This document shows, piece after piece, positions 49,162-59,235 of a DNA stretch of 64,000 nt (position 1 is its first letter; each line of letters starts with the position of its first letter). The position numbers were made by a program, and so were the translations under genes. Below the pieces are notes generated by a model. The model did no database searches and was not told the DNA's origin. It saw only the letters and a program-made list of their open reading frames with translations. The stretch is from contig JAZQMK010000057.1 of the NCBI GenBank assembly GCA_045543455.1, positions 1 through 64,000 on the forward strand, given 5' to 3'. The DNA comes from SIG291 sp045543455. GTDB taxonomy: Bacteria; Bacillota; Clostridia; Lachnospirales; Lachnospiraceae.

Positions 49162-51984
49162 GTGGCAAAAAATAAGAATGAAGCTATGATTAAATTTAAA
49201 GCCGATACTGGTAGCTTTGATGATTCCATTAAACAATCCGAGAAAACTTTAAAACAGTTGCGTTCGGAATTTAAGCTAAATTCGGAACAGATGAAAATAA
49301 CTGGTTCTTCTATTGAAGGGCTTGAAGCGAATCATAAGAATTTAGAAGATCAGTTAAAGGAATCGCAAAGCAAGACAGAAGCCTTAAACAAAAAATTGGA
49401 AGTGGCTGTTGAATGTTTTGGCGAAAATTCGGATGTTGTAGCGAAATTAAAGAAACAACTTATGGATGCACAATTAACAGAAATCAAATTACAGCAAGCT
49501 ATTAATACTTGCAATAAAGAGATAGAGGAACAAACGCAAGCGGCAAAAGAAGCAGAAAGTGCAACCGGCAAATTAAAAAATACTATATCTAGTCAGCGAG
49601 AGGTAGTTGATAGATTAAAAAAAGCCTATGTAGAAGCGGTTTTGCAGTACGGCAAAAATTCAGATGAAGCGAAGGCACTGGAAAAACAATTAAAAAATTT
49701 GTCAAAAGCGTTAGATAAAAACGAAGAAGCTTTACAAAAAGTGTCTAATAAAGCTGATAAGTTAGATAAGAGTTTGGGCGATACCGAAAGGTCATCAAAA
49801 GAAGCTGAGGAAGGTTTTACTATTTTAGGCGGCACCTTAGCAAATTTAGCAGCAAACGCTTTGCAAGGCGTTATCAGAAAAGTAGGAGAATTTGTATCGT
49901 ATCTCGGGAAATTACCTGAAGCTACGAGGGAATTAAGGCAGGATTTAGCGACACTTACTACTTCATTTGAAGAAACAAACCATTCAACTTCGCAAGCTAC
50001 GGACACCTGGAAAGAATTATATAAAGTATTCGGCGAAGATGATAGAGCTGTAGAAACAGCTAACCATATCGCAAGGTTGTCTGATAATCAAGAAGATTTG
50101 AATAAGTGGGTAACGATATCAACCGGTATATGGGGTAAATATCAGGATAGTTTAGATCCGGCTGCACTCGCTGAATCTGCCGTTGAAACTCGCAATGTAG
50201 GAGTTGTTACCGGAAATTTAGCAGACGCACTCAATTGGAGTAGCGAAGCAGCAACGATGTTTTCTAAATATATGTCCGAGGACGTAACTACCGCAGAAGA
50301 AGCTTTTAATGTGGCGTTGTCCGAATGTAATACCGAAGCAGAAAGACAAGCTTTAATTACTGACACATTAACGGCTTTATATGGCGATGCGGCAACTACA
50401 TATAGAGATACAGCATCGGCACAAATGGAAGCTAAAGAAGCTACAGCAGAAAATATACTTGCAGAGGCTAATCTTGCGGCAGCGATTGAACCGATAACCA
50501 CAGAGTTTAATAATCTTAAGACCCAAATATTAACTGATATGTTGCCAGTTATAGAAAAACTTAGCGGTGCAATAGTTAGTGCGTTAGAGTGGGCACAAGA
50601 GCACCCGGTACAAATGAGAATTTTAGGTATAGCCATTGCAACCTTGGCGGGGGCGATTACCGCAATTACAACAGTAGTTACGATTTGGACTGTTGCTCAA
50701 TGGGCGTTAAATTCTGCTATTTTAGCGAATCCGATTACCTGGATTGTTGTCGTTATTGTGGCCGCAATAGCCGCCGTAGTTGCGATAATTGTAGTAGTCA
50801 TAGAATACTGGGATGAAATAGTTGCAGCAGTTAAAAAAGCGGCTTCGGCAATCGTAAACGCACTACAAACCGCTTGGAACTGGATTGTTAATTTATTTAA
50901 AAATATTGTTGGGTGGATTGATACATATGTGATTCAGCCGATTATTGCTTATTACACATTTATGTTTAACCTGATTGTTACGGTTTTTACAACAACTATT
51001 GAGTGGATTAAAAACGCTTTTATTACAGCTTGGGAGTGGATAAAAAGCACACCTATTTTCCAATTTTTCAGCGAACTTTTCACTTCTATTTGGAATACCA
51101 TTAAAAGCACAATATCCGTTATTGTGACTTTGATAAAAGGCACTTGGGAAACTATAAAGGCTGTGTGGGGCATTGTGTCGACATGGTTCAATGAAAAAGT
51201 GATTCAACCAGTGAGTAATTTCTTTTCAGCATTATGGAACGGCGTGAAAAATAAAGCCACAAATACGTGGAACGGAATTAAAAATGTTTTTTCAAAAGTA
51301 TCGGGTTGGTTCAATGAAAAAGTGGTTGAGCCAGTAAGTAATTTCTTCTCTTCGATGTGGGGAAAATTGAAATCAGGTGCTTCATCTGCGTGGGGTGGAA
51401 TTAAAAGTATCTTTTCAAATGTGGCAGGATTTTTCGGCGAAAAATTCAGTGCCGCTTGGGAAAAAGTGAAAAATATTTTTTCGGTTGGTGGCAAAATTTT
51501 TTCCGGCATAAAAGAAGGGATAGAATCAGCCTTTAAAAAAATTGTCAATGCTATTATTAGCGGAATCAATAAAGTGGTATCCGTACCGTTCAATGCTATT
51601 AATGATGCGTTAGCCAAAATTAGGGGCGTATCAATTGCAGGTGTATCACCATTTTCGGGTTTACCGACAATTAGTGTTCCCCAAATACCGCTTCTTGCTG
51701 AAGGCGGAATCTTAACAAAACCGACTTTAAATATTGCCGGAGAAGCAGGACCGGAAGCAATAATTCCTATAGATAAATTAGAAAGCTATATGGAAAATGC
51801 AATTGAAAAAGCTATGCAGATTGTTAATTTACAAGCATTAGCGGTGGCGGTTGAAGATTTAGCAAATAGACCTATCCATTTAAATATCAATGGTAGAAAA
51901 TTTGCTGAAGCTACCGTAAGTGATAATGACAATGTAAGCGGTCTTAGGAATTCATTTAAAAGCCGTGGTTTAGCAATTGAATAA
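49162..51984 (+). CDS. tape measure protein
   Basis: 940 aa. Coiled-coil N-terminus (about 20-210), a globular middle, hydrophobic membrane-like segment (about 485-560), then Trp/Phe-rich repeats around 620-760 with the recurring phrase STWFNEKVIQPVSNFFSALW / SGWFNEKVVEPVSNFFSSMW, and a C-terminal domain with NIAGEAGPEAIIPIDKL. GTG start after GGGGGTGG. By the usual 0.15 nm per residue rule the tail would be roughly 140 nm. Confidence 0.93.
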   Translation: MAKNKNEAMIKFKADTGSFDDSIKQSEKTLKQLRSEFKLNSEQMKITGSSIEGLEANHKNLEDQLKESQSKTEALNKKLEVAVECFGENSDVVAKLKKQLMDAQLTEIKLQQAINTCNKEIEEQTQAAKEAESATGKLKNTISSQREVVDRLKKAYVEAVLQYGKNSDEAKALEKQLKNLSKALDKNEEALQKVSNKADKLDKSLGDTERSSKEAEEGFTILGGTLANLAANALQGVIRKVGEFVSYLGKLPEATRELRQDLATLTTSFEETNHSTSQATDTWKELYKVFGEDDRAVETANHIARLSDNQEDLNKWVTISTGIWGKYQDSLDPAALAESAVETRNVGVVTGNLADALNWSSEAATMFSKYMSEDVTTAEEAFNVALSECNTEAERQALITDTLTALYGDAATTYRDTASAQMEAKEATAENILAEANLAAAIEPITTEFNNLKTQILTDMLPVIEKLSGAIVSALEWAQEHPVQMRILGIAIATLAGAITAITTVVTIWTVAQWALNSAILANPITWIVVVIVAAIAAVVAIIVVVIEYWDEIVAAVKKAASAIVNALQTAWNWIVNLFKNIVGWIDTYVIQPIIAYYTFMFNLIVTVFTTTIEWIKNAFITAWEWIKSTPIFQFFSELFTSIWNTIKSTISVIVTLIKGTWETIKAVWGIVSTWFNEKVIQPVSNFFSALWNGVKNKATNTWNGIKNVFSKVSGWFNEKVVEPVSNFFSSMWGKLKSGASSAWGGIKSIFSNVAGFFGEKFSAAWEKVKNIFSVGGKIFSGIKEGIESAFKKIVNAIISGINKVVSVPFNAINDALAKIRGVSIAGVSPFSGLPTISVPQIPLLAEGGILTKPTLNIAGEAGPEAIIPIDKLESYMENAIEKAMQIVNLQALAVAVEDLANRPIHLNINGRKFAEATVSDNDNVSGLRNSFKSRGLAIE

Positions 51985-51989
51985 TGATA

Positions 51990-52026
51990 AAAGGGCATCT
52001 TCTCTATATATGTAGGGAAGATGCTT
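51990..52026 (+). terminator. internal terminator after tape measure gene
   Basis: GGGCATCTTC ... GAAGATGCTT with a 15-base loop, then TAATTT. A weak tail suggests partial termination. Confidence 0.65.
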
Positions 52027-52051
52027 TAATTTACGAAGAAAGGATAAAACA

Positions 52052-53764
52052 ATGTTAAAAGCAATATTTACCGAAGGGATTGATATTGTAACTGTCGAAG
52101 GGTTAACCCAATGGGATATCGGACAGCAGTTACAAATCACACTAAAAACATTACCGGCATCATTCCAAGTTCACTTTGCCGGGAAAAAAGATAAAATAGC
52201 TTATGTTGTTGCAGCAACTTCTTCTAACGGTGTAGCCACTATTGACATTCCTAATATTGTCTTACAGAAAGATGATCCGGTTACAGCGTGGATATATATT
52301 ATTAGCAATAATGAGGGCGAAACAGTTAAGGCTATCAATCTTCCAATCAAAGCTAGAACTAAGCCTTCTGATTATGCCTATACGGAAAAAGAAATACTTA
52401 ACTATGAAACTGTAATAGCAAAGGCAGAAGCTTTAGTAACATCAGCAGCGGAATCAGAATCCAATGCACAGCAATCGGCAGATTCAGCGTTAAATTCAGC
52501 ACAAACAGCAGAAGAAGTAAAGTTGTATGTTGCCGGCATTGTAGCAGGGAATGAAGCTTACACAAAGTATGAAGGTGATGTAAGATATGCACCTGTGCTT
52601 GCAGTAGAAAAGACAGGCACAGCAATAGCAATCAATGACAGTGCAAATATGCCTTTACTCAATCTGAATGTGTATGGTAAGACAACACAAGATGGAACAC
52701 CAACACCTGATGCACCTGTTGAAATAGTAAGTGTTGAAAATCCAACAGTGAATGTATGTAAAAAGAATTTATTAAAAATATACAGTTCGACTAATTCACA
52801 AAATGGTATTACCTTTACTCACAATGTTGATGGTAGTATTACAGTATCAGGCACAGCAACAGCTAATTCCTACGATATTATAATGGGTAGTAATCTAATA
52901 TCGCAAAAAGGTGGAGTACCACTAAAGAATGGCAACTATATTTTATCAGGCTGCCCTAGTGGTGGTGCTATGGATGTATTCCAAATACAATTTTATAATT
53001 ATAATGGTAAAGCTTATGTTGGTAGAGATATAGGACAAGGCATTAATGTACCATTTACAAATGAAAGTGGAACTTGGAATATTGCTATCGTTATAGGGGT
53101 AGGTACAACAATCAATGAAACATTCTATCCTATGTTAAGATATGCAGAATATACAGATAGTACATTTGAAGCATATTCCGAACAAGCTGTATCATTGCCA
53201 TATAACTTTGCAAGAGTGGGCGAATATGCAGATGAAGTAGACCTAGAGAAAGGTGTGTATATTCAAAGAATAGGTAGAAAAACATTAGATCGTTCAATAA
53301 ATGTGGGTTCTATTTGGAAAAATGATGGTTGGGTAAATAAAAATGCCTTTGCCATTACCATACTCAATGGTGAAACACTAGCTTCAACAAGAACAGAATC
53401 GTATGCAATGGCAAGCCATTTTGATTGTTATTGGACAGCGAATCAGATAGTATCTAGTGCAACAAATGGAAGAATGGCAAGGTCAGGCAATCATATATAT
53501 TTAAGTGTTGATGGAATTACCACAGCAGATAGATTGTATGATTGGCTATCTGCAAACAATGTTGATTATCAATATGTGTTATCAACACCGATTGAAACAA
53601 AGCTATCTGAAGCAGAAATACAAGCATATAAAGCTATATTAACTAACAAGCCTTATACAACAGTATTAAGTAATGCCAATGTTAAAGTAACTTATTCAGC
53701 AGATATAAAGCTATATATTGATAACAAGATAAATGAAGTATGCAATGCATTAATCAATGCATAG
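52052..53764 (+). CDS. baseplate upper protein / receptor-binding protein (BppU-like)
   Basis: 570 aa. The N-terminal 110 residues (FTEGIDIVTVEGLTQWDIGQQLQI, FAGKKDKIAYVVAATSSNGVATIDIPN, DPVTAWIYI) match the BppU N-terminal domain. A short coiled linker (AEALVTSAAESESNAQQSADSALNSAQ) follows, then a beta-rich C-terminal region seen in many clostridial phage tail proteins (TTQDGTPTPDAPVEIVSVENP). It lies between tape measure and Dit, an unusual place for this family. Confidence 0.83.
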   Translation: MLKAIFTEGIDIVTVEGLTQWDIGQQLQITLKTLPASFQVHFAGKKDKIAYVVAATSSNGVATIDIPNIVLQKDDPVTAWIYIISNNEGETVKAINLPIKARTKPSDYAYTEKEILNYETVIAKAEALVTSAAESESNAQQSADSALNSAQTAEEVKLYVAGIVAGNEAYTKYEGDVRYAPVLAVEKTGTAIAINDSANMPLLNLNVYGKTTQDGTPTPDAPVEIVSVENPTVNVCKKNLLKIYSSTNSQNGITFTHNVDGSITVSGTATANSYDIIMGSNLISQKGGVPLKNGNYILSGCPSGGAMDVFQIQFYNYNGKAYVGRDIGQGINVPFTNESGTWNIAIVIGVGTTINETFYPMLRYAEYTDSTFEAYSEQAVSLPYNFARVGEYADEVDLEKGVYIQRIGRKTLDRSINVGSIWKNDGWVNKNAFAITILNGETLASTRTESYAMASHFDCYWTANQIVSSATNGRMARSGNHIYLSVDGITTADRLYDWLSANNVDYQYVLSTPIETKLSEAEIQAYKAILTNKPYTTVLSNANVKVTYSADIKLYIDNKINEVCNALINA

Positions 53765-53776
53765 AAAGGATGAAGA

Positions 53777-54187
53777 ATGAAAGAAGTATTTTTAAATGTG
53801 ATTGAACGTGGTGGTTATGATTTAACGAACCTTTTAAGAAAGATTGATACTTATTACATCGTAGGTATGTTAAGCGAAGCGGAAAAAGATGAACTGTATG
53901 CAAAGGCTAGAGGTTCACAAATAGCACAGTATGATGTGAAGGTTGAGATTGAAAAGCTGTGGGATGCGATTAAGGATATCAATTCAAAGCTTGCAGAAAA
54001 TACCACAACAGAAGAACCAACAACAGAATATGCAGAGTATGTACAGCCAACAGGTGCACATGATGCATATATGGAAGGTAACATAGTGACATACAATGGC
54101 AAAGTATATAAGTGTTTAATGAATTATTGCGTATATGCACCTGATGTATATCCTGCTGCTTGGGAAATGGTAGAAGATACAAAATAA
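53777..54187 (+). CDS. tail-associated protein with carbohydrate-binding module
   Basis: 136 aa. An XkdX-like/coiled N-terminal half (VIERGGYDLTNLLRKIDTYYIVGMLSEAEKDELY) and a C-terminal CBM5/12-type module (AYMEGNIVTYNGKVYKC, PDVYPAAWEMV) that binds polysaccharide. It forms a pair with the BppU-like gene and probably helps host recognition. Confidence 0.78.
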   Translation: MKEVFLNVIERGGYDLTNLLRKIDTYYIVGMLSEAEKDELYAKARGSQIAQYDVKVEIEKLWDAIKDINSKLAENTTTEEPTTEYAEYVQPTGAHDAYMEGNIVTYNGKVYKCLMNYCVYAPDVYPAAWEMVEDTK

Positions 54188-54199
54188 GGGGGTGTGGTT

Positions 54200-54874
54200 A
54201 TGTTAGACCAGTTAATAATTGCTGATACTGGCTCATATGATACATTCGGTGCATCCGTTAAAGAAAGAGAAATACATGCACCCAAAAAGAAATCTATAAA
54301 AGATACAGTTCCATTTTCTAATGCAACCTATGATTTTACAGCAATCAACGGCGAAATATATTGGCAAGAAAGGACAATGAAATATATTTTTGAAATCGTT
54401 GAAAATACCCCGGAAGAATTAGAAGAACGCAAAATGAAATTCAGTAATTGGGTAATGAATGTAATGGAACAAAAATTATACGATCCGTACATCAAAGGCT
54501 ATCATTTCATAGCTTCATTTGATTCTATCTCTTATGCTGATGAAGATGATATTGAAAAAACAACGATAACGGTTAATTTCACTGCATATCCGTATATGAT
54601 AGCTGATGAACCTAAGGTATATAATATAATCGTTCCCGCATCTCAATCTATAACGACAACAATCGTTAATGCTTCAAGCCATAGAATGACACCGACCTTT
54701 ACTACTGATGTAACAGTAGTAATAAGTATGGATAACACAATCTATGCAATTCCAACTGGAACAACTACGGACGATTCATTTAAATTATATCCTGGTAACA
54801 ATGATTTAACGGTTCAGAATAGCGGAACAACAGCAGCAACATTAACTATTTCATTTTATGAAGAGGTATTCTAA
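54200..54874 (+). CDS. distal tail protein (Dit)
   Basis: 225 aa. The fold pattern FGASVKEREIHAPKKKSIKDTVPFSNATYDFTAINGEIYWQERTMKYIFEI and the C-terminal beta-sandwich (SFKLYPGNNDLTVQNSGTTAATLTISFYEEVF) are those of Dit/siphovirus tail family proteins. ATG behind GGGGTGTGGTT. The stop overlaps the next start (TAATG). Confidence 0.87.
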   Translation: MLDQLIIADTGSYDTFGASVKEREIHAPKKKSIKDTVPFSNATYDFTAINGEIYWQERTMKYIFEIVENTPEELEERKMKFSNWVMNVMEQKLYDPYIKGYHFIASFDSISYADEDDIEKTTITVNFTAYPYMIADEPKVYNIIVPASQSITTTIVNASSHRMTPTFTTDVTVVISMDNTIYAIPTGTTTDDSFKLYPGNNDLTVQNSGTTAATLTISFYEEVF

Positions 54875-56553
54875 TGTATATTGTTGAATTAATTAATGAC
54901 GGAATAGTAACAGAGATTCAAGGCGAATCAATTAAATTAAAAAGCGGCACCGTAGTAAAAGGAATCAATTGTATTGATTCCTTTTCTTTTGTCATTTTAC
55001 CGGTGAATATAGGCTACAACAAAATATGCGATTACAAAACTCTTGTTAGAGTTTATAACTCTAAACATAACCGCTGTGAATTTTACGGCAGGGTTTTATA
55101 TTCTAAAAATACTATGGATTCAAATGGACATATCACTAAAGATGTAGTTTGTGAAAGCTACTTTGGTTTTTTATGCGATAGCCAACAAAGTTATGTAGAA
55201 GAGCAGAACTGGACCGTTAGAGGTTTGTTAGAACATATTATTAATATCCATAATTCGCAGGTCGAAGATTACAAGAAATTTACCATTGGCACGGTTGAAG
55301 TAGAAGATGCTAATGACAATGTGTATGTGGGAATTCAAAGGGAGAATACATGGAAGACCATCGAAGAAAAACTTGTTAAAAAACTTGGCGGTGAAATCGG
55401 ATATAGGGTAGAAAATGATATTAATTACATTGATTATGTTAAAGAATTTGGAAGCACAAAATCAACTAAAATAGCTTTATCCAAAAATATGAAATCAATC
55501 ACTAAAGAAAATGATCCGTCAGAGTACATAACGAGGTTAATTCCATTAGGACACAAGTTATCGAAAGAGATAACAACCACAGATATTAATGGAAATGAAA
55601 CTACGCAAACTGTAGAAACGGAAGAAAGGCTTGATATTTCAAGCCTTAATGACGGTAAAAATTATATTGATGATGAAATTGCTATAGCAACATACGGAAT
55701 CCGTGTTGGATATGTTATGTATGATGATGTAACAGATGTTATTAACCTTTTGGCTAAAGGGCAGCAGTACCTCATTGATATTAATAAGGTACACGTAAAA
55801 TACTCTATCACTGCTTTAGATTTGTCATTAATAGGATTAGAGATTGATGATTTTGACATTTACAACTATCATCCAATAGAAAATATATTGCTTAACATTA
55901 ATGATACGGCAAGGATTATAAAGAAAACAATTAATATAATTGAAGAAACCAACTCTACAATAGAAGTGGGAGATAACTTTAAGACATTAAGCGATATACA
56001 AGTTGACCAGGCTAAAAAGGTTGATATAGCAACAAATACAATTAAAAAGATTGAAAGCGATTATGTGACCAATGAAAGAATGGTTAATGAAACATCGCAA
56101 TTAAACTCTATAATTCAACATTCAGTAGAAAATATTTTGCTGAGCGTAGAGGAAAATTACACTAATAAAACTACTGTAGAAGAAATAAGAGCAACGATAC
56201 AAACCGAATTAGATGTAATGGCAGACCAGATATTAATGAATTTTACAACTACAACTGACAAAATAACAGATGTAGACGGAAGGTTAGTATCACAATTTAC
56301 AGAAGTGTATAACTACATTAAATTTGCCGGCGGTAGCATTACATTAGGCGAAAGCGGGAATATTGTAACATTAACTATCGAAAACGATGCTATTCTTTTT
56401 AGAAAAAATGGTGTTACATTCAGTAGTTGGACCGGGGATAACTTCTATTGCGGAAATATTGTTATTAGAGTAAATGAAAGAGCACAGTTCGGAAACTACG
56501 CCTATATACCTAGATCTGACGGCTCATTATCATTTTTAAAGGTAGGTGGATAA
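54874..56553 (+). CDS. tail-associated protein (Tal/prophage endopeptidase tail family)
   Basis: 559 aa. N-terminal gp27-like baseplate hub fold (IDSFSFVILPVNIGYNKICDYKTLVRVYNSKHNRCEFYGRVL), middle DPSEYITRLIPLGHKL and a helical C-terminus ending in a beta segment. No catalytic motif for an endopeptidase is evident, so it may be purely structural. Confidence 0.87.
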   Translation: MYIVELINDGIVTEIQGESIKLKSGTVVKGINCIDSFSFVILPVNIGYNKICDYKTLVRVYNSKHNRCEFYGRVLYSKNTMDSNGHITKDVVCESYFGFLCDSQQSYVEEQNWTVRGLLEHIINIHNSQVEDYKKFTIGTVEVEDANDNVYVGIQRENTWKTIEEKLVKKLGGEIGYRVENDINYIDYVKEFGSTKSTKIALSKNMKSITKENDPSEYITRLIPLGHKLSKEITTTDINGNETTQTVETEERLDISSLNDGKNYIDDEIAIATYGIRVGYVMYDDVTDVINLLAKGQQYLIDINKVHVKYSITALDLSLIGLEIDDFDIYNYHPIENILLNINDTARIIKKTINIIEETNSTIEVGDNFKTLSDIQVDQAKKVDIATNTIKKIESDYVTNERMVNETSQLNSIIQHSVENILLSVEENYTNKTTVEEIRATIQTELDVMADQILMNFTTTTDKITDVDGRLVSQFTEVYNYIKFAGGSITLGESGNIVTLTIENDAILFRKNGVTFSSWTGDNFYCGNIVIRVNERAQFGNYAYIPRSDGSLSFLKVGG

Positions 56554-56556
56554 TAT

Positions 56557-58593
56557 ATGGCATCAAGCGGTAGCAGCAAATGGGCGGTAACTGAGTGGGA
56601 TTGGGTACAATTCAACTGGTCATTATCAAGCCAATCGGTAGCAAATAACCAATCAGTAATATCATGGAATCTAAAGTTGATATCTGGAGAATACGGCAGA
56701 ATATCTTCTGAGTTATCTAAAGAATGGTCTGTCACTATTAACGGTACAACATATAGCGGTACTAATAGCGTTGCAATCGGTAATAATACAACCAAAACAT
56801 TAGCGAGTGGCACAACCACTATAAAACATAATGCAGACGGAACTAAAGCCGTACCTGTGTCAATTTATCAGGAATTCTATGTTACTTTTGGCGATAAATA
56901 TATTATTGAAATATCGAAATCATTGACATTTAATTTAGATACTATTGCTAGAAAGTCAACCGTAACGGCTAGTAACGGAACTTTAGGAATAGCTCAAACC
57001 TTAACTATTAATAGGCAAAGTAGCGATTTCACACATACTATAACTTATACTTGTGGAACTGCATCAGGTACGATTGTTACAAAAACAATTGATACATCTG
57101 TAAGTTTTATACCGCCGTTGTCATTAGCAAGCCAAAATACGACTGGAACTACAGTAAGTATAACATTTACTGTGACCACATATAGCAGCAATACAACAGT
57201 AGGCTCTAATACTAAAACGATATCTTGCTCAATGCCGGAAGGAGTAAAACCTTCTTGTAGTATTAGTGTATCTGATCCAATGAGCTTAAAAGATACATAT
57301 GGTTATTACATAAAAGGTTATTCTAAATTTGCAATAGCATTAACTACAACAACATCCTATAGTTCCGATATAGCATCTTACAAAGTTGTAGCAAATGGGA
57401 AAACATATACTTCTAAAAATGTAACTACAGATGTTTTGACTTCTTCTGGAACACTAAGCATATCAGCAACGGTAACGGATAAGCGTGGTAGAACCGCTAC
57501 AGCAAGTGCTTCTGCAACAGTCAAGGAATATTCAGAACCAATTATTAACCAGCTTAAAGTTAAAAGATGTGATGCTAACGGTGTTGAAAGTGAACAAGGT
57601 GAATATGTTCAAGTAACTTTTTCGGCAACTGCAACATCACTAGATAACAAAAATACGGTTAATTATAAATTAGAATACAAACCAACGAGTTTGACAGAAT
57701 ATACGGTAGTTAATTTAAGTAGCTATAATAATGCTTACACTGTTACAGATGCTACGTATATCTTTGCTGCAGATACCGGAAAATCGTATGATATTAAAAT
57801 AACAGTAACGGATGCGATTAGTGAACCTACAACCAAAACAACTGTGGCTTCAACAGCATCTACAATGATGCATTTTCCTGCCAATGGTAAAGGTTTGGGA
57901 TTGGGTAAGATTACAGAGTTTGACGGTTTAGATATCGGTTTTTTAACACGATTTTCAGGCGGAATAATGCCGGTTTTACTGATTGCAGATACAGACCTTA
58001 ATGATGTAAGGACACCTAATATATATTATGGCGAAAATGTAATGACTAATAGATATCTTAACTGTCCTATTGCTTCGGGTACATTTGTATTAGAAGTAGC
58101 AGCAGCAGGTGGAGAAGGTCAAATGAAGCAAAGGTTTTCTTTTTGCAGTAAAGATAAAGCAAGAGTATTTGAACGATATTATTATTATTCGGCATGGGGT
58201 GAATGGGTATGCGTTTCGGACTTCGGCGGCACCTTACTATGGCAAGGTGGTTTTTACATGCAAGGAAGCCATAAGATTGCATTATCGGAACCTATAAGTA
58301 AGCAACCAAATGGAATTGTGCTTGTGTTCAGTAGGTATTCGTCAGAAGTGGTACAAGATTATCATTTCAATCACTTTTTTGTGCATAAGGCATTCGTTGG
58401 ACTCCATCCGACATCGGAAAGTCAATTCTTAATGTCAGCGGACGGGTTGCTAGGGGTTGTGGCGAGCAAGTGTTTATATATTCGAGATACTGAAATAGAA
58501 GGTCATGATAATAACACAGCTACAGGTACTTCTATAAGTGGGATTACTTACGATAATAAAGGTTTCGTACTTAGATATGTTATAGGAGTTTAA
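56557..58593 (+). CDS. phage minor structural protein, DUF859 family
   Basis: 678 aa, Ser/Thr-rich, with repeated Ig-like beta domains (SWNLKLISGEYGRISSELSKEWSVTINGTTYSGT, then tandem beta modules) and a C-terminal tail-fibre-like region (MHFPANGKGLGLGKITEFDGLDIGF, YYYSAWGEWVCVS). This is the siphophage DUF859 protein group, probably part of the tail tip or fibre. Follows Tal with three bases between. Confidence 0.87.
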   Translation: MASSGSSKWAVTEWDWVQFNWSLSSQSVANNQSVISWNLKLISGEYGRISSELSKEWSVTINGTTYSGTNSVAIGNNTTKTLASGTTTIKHNADGTKAVPVSIYQEFYVTFGDKYIIEISKSLTFNLDTIARKSTVTASNGTLGIAQTLTINRQSSDFTHTITYTCGTASGTIVTKTIDTSVSFIPPLSLASQNTTGTTVSITFTVTTYSSNTTVGSNTKTISCSMPEGVKPSCSISVSDPMSLKDTYGYYIKGYSKFAIALTTTTSYSSDIASYKVVANGKTYTSKNVTTDVLTSSGTLSISATVTDKRGRTATASASATVKEYSEPIINQLKVKRCDANGVESEQGEYVQVTFSATATSLDNKNTVNYKLEYKPTSLTEYTVVNLSSYNNAYTVTDATYIFAADTGKSYDIKITVTDAISEPTTKTTVASTASTMMHFPANGKGLGLGKITEFDGLDIGFLTRFSGGIMPVLLIADTDLNDVRTPNIYYGENVMTNRYLNCPIASGTFVLEVAAAGGEGQMKQRFSFCSKDKARVFERYYYYSAWGEWVCVSDFGGTLLWQGGFYMQGSHKIALSEPISKQPNGIVLVFSRYSSEVVQDYHFNHFFVHKAFVGLHPTSESQFLMSADGLLGVVASKCLYIRDTEIEGHDNNTATGTSISGITYDNKGFVLRYVIGV

Positions 58594-58599
58594 AGGTAT

Positions 58600-58630
58600 A
58601 AAAAGTCGCTTCTTTGGAGCGACTTTTTAT
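58600..58630 (+). terminator. intrinsic terminator after fibre gene
   Basis: AAAAAGTCGCT-TCTTTGG-AGCGACTTTTT; perfect stem with A and T tracts, so it may work in both directions. Lysis genes lie downstream and would need read-through or another promoter. Confidence 0.92.
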
Positions 58631-58671
58631 ATACATACAACCAGAAAAAAGGAAGAGAGGAAGGGCGTAAA

Positions 58672-58932
58672 ATGGTAGAAGTAATCTTTACTGGTGTTGT
58701 GGCAATAGCCGTGTGTATGATAAATAATTTTTATCAACAAAAAGCTACTAAATCACAACATAACAAAACTATTGCATTGATTGATTATAAGCTTACAGAA
58801 CTCACTAAAAGGGTTGATAAGCACAATAATGTAATTGAACGCACTTATAAACTTGAAGAATTGGCCGCACTTCAAGAGGAAAAAATTAAGGTCGCAAACC
58901 ATAGAATTGAAGATTTAGAAAAGAAAGGTTAA
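58672..58932 (+). CDS. small membrane protein of lysis module, XhlA-like
   Basis: 86 aa. N-terminal membrane helix (VIFTGVVAIAVCMINNFY) followed by a long coiled coil. It resembles XhlA/holin-associated proteins in size, topology (inverted order of helix and coil) and place directly before the holin. Confidence 0.68.
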   Translation: MVEVIFTGVVAIAVCMINNFYQQKATKSQHNKTIALIDYKLTELTKRVDKHNNVIERTYKLEELAALQEEKIKVANHRIEDLEKKG

Positions 58933-58946
58933 AAAAGGTGTTGACT

Positions 58947-59213
58947 ATGGATTTATCAAACTATGTTACGGTTGTACCAATTGTAATTATATGTTACTTA
59001 TGTGGCGTATTATGCAAGGCAATTAACAAGATACCTGATAAGGTTATCCCTGTAATCGTTGGTGTAGTAGGTGGTATTATTGCAATTCCTGCAATGTACA
59101 TTATGCCGGAATTCCCTGCTACAGACATTATCACTGCAATATCTGTAGGTATAATGTCAGGATTAACATCGACAGGCATCAACCAAATTTATAAGCAAGC
59201 AACAAAAGAATAG
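58947..59213 (+). CDS. phage holin
   Basis: 88 aa with three hydrophobic segments (about 6-25, 33-53, 61-76), as in the phage_holin_5_2 family. It permeabilises the membrane to release the endolysin. ATG taken after AAGGTGTTGACT; an in-frame GTG three codons upstream is possible. Confidence 0.85.
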   Translation: MDLSNYVTVVPIVIICYLCGVLCKAINKIPDKVIPVIVGVVGGIIAIPAMYIMPEFPATDIITAISVGIMSGLTSTGINQIYKQATKE

Positions 59214-59235
59214 TTAAAAGAAAGAAGGAATTATC

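Noticed and set aside
49350..52631. Several long reverse-strand frames over tape measure and BppU genes
   Set aside because: Low-complexity shadows without ribosome binding sites, opposite to a continuous late operon.
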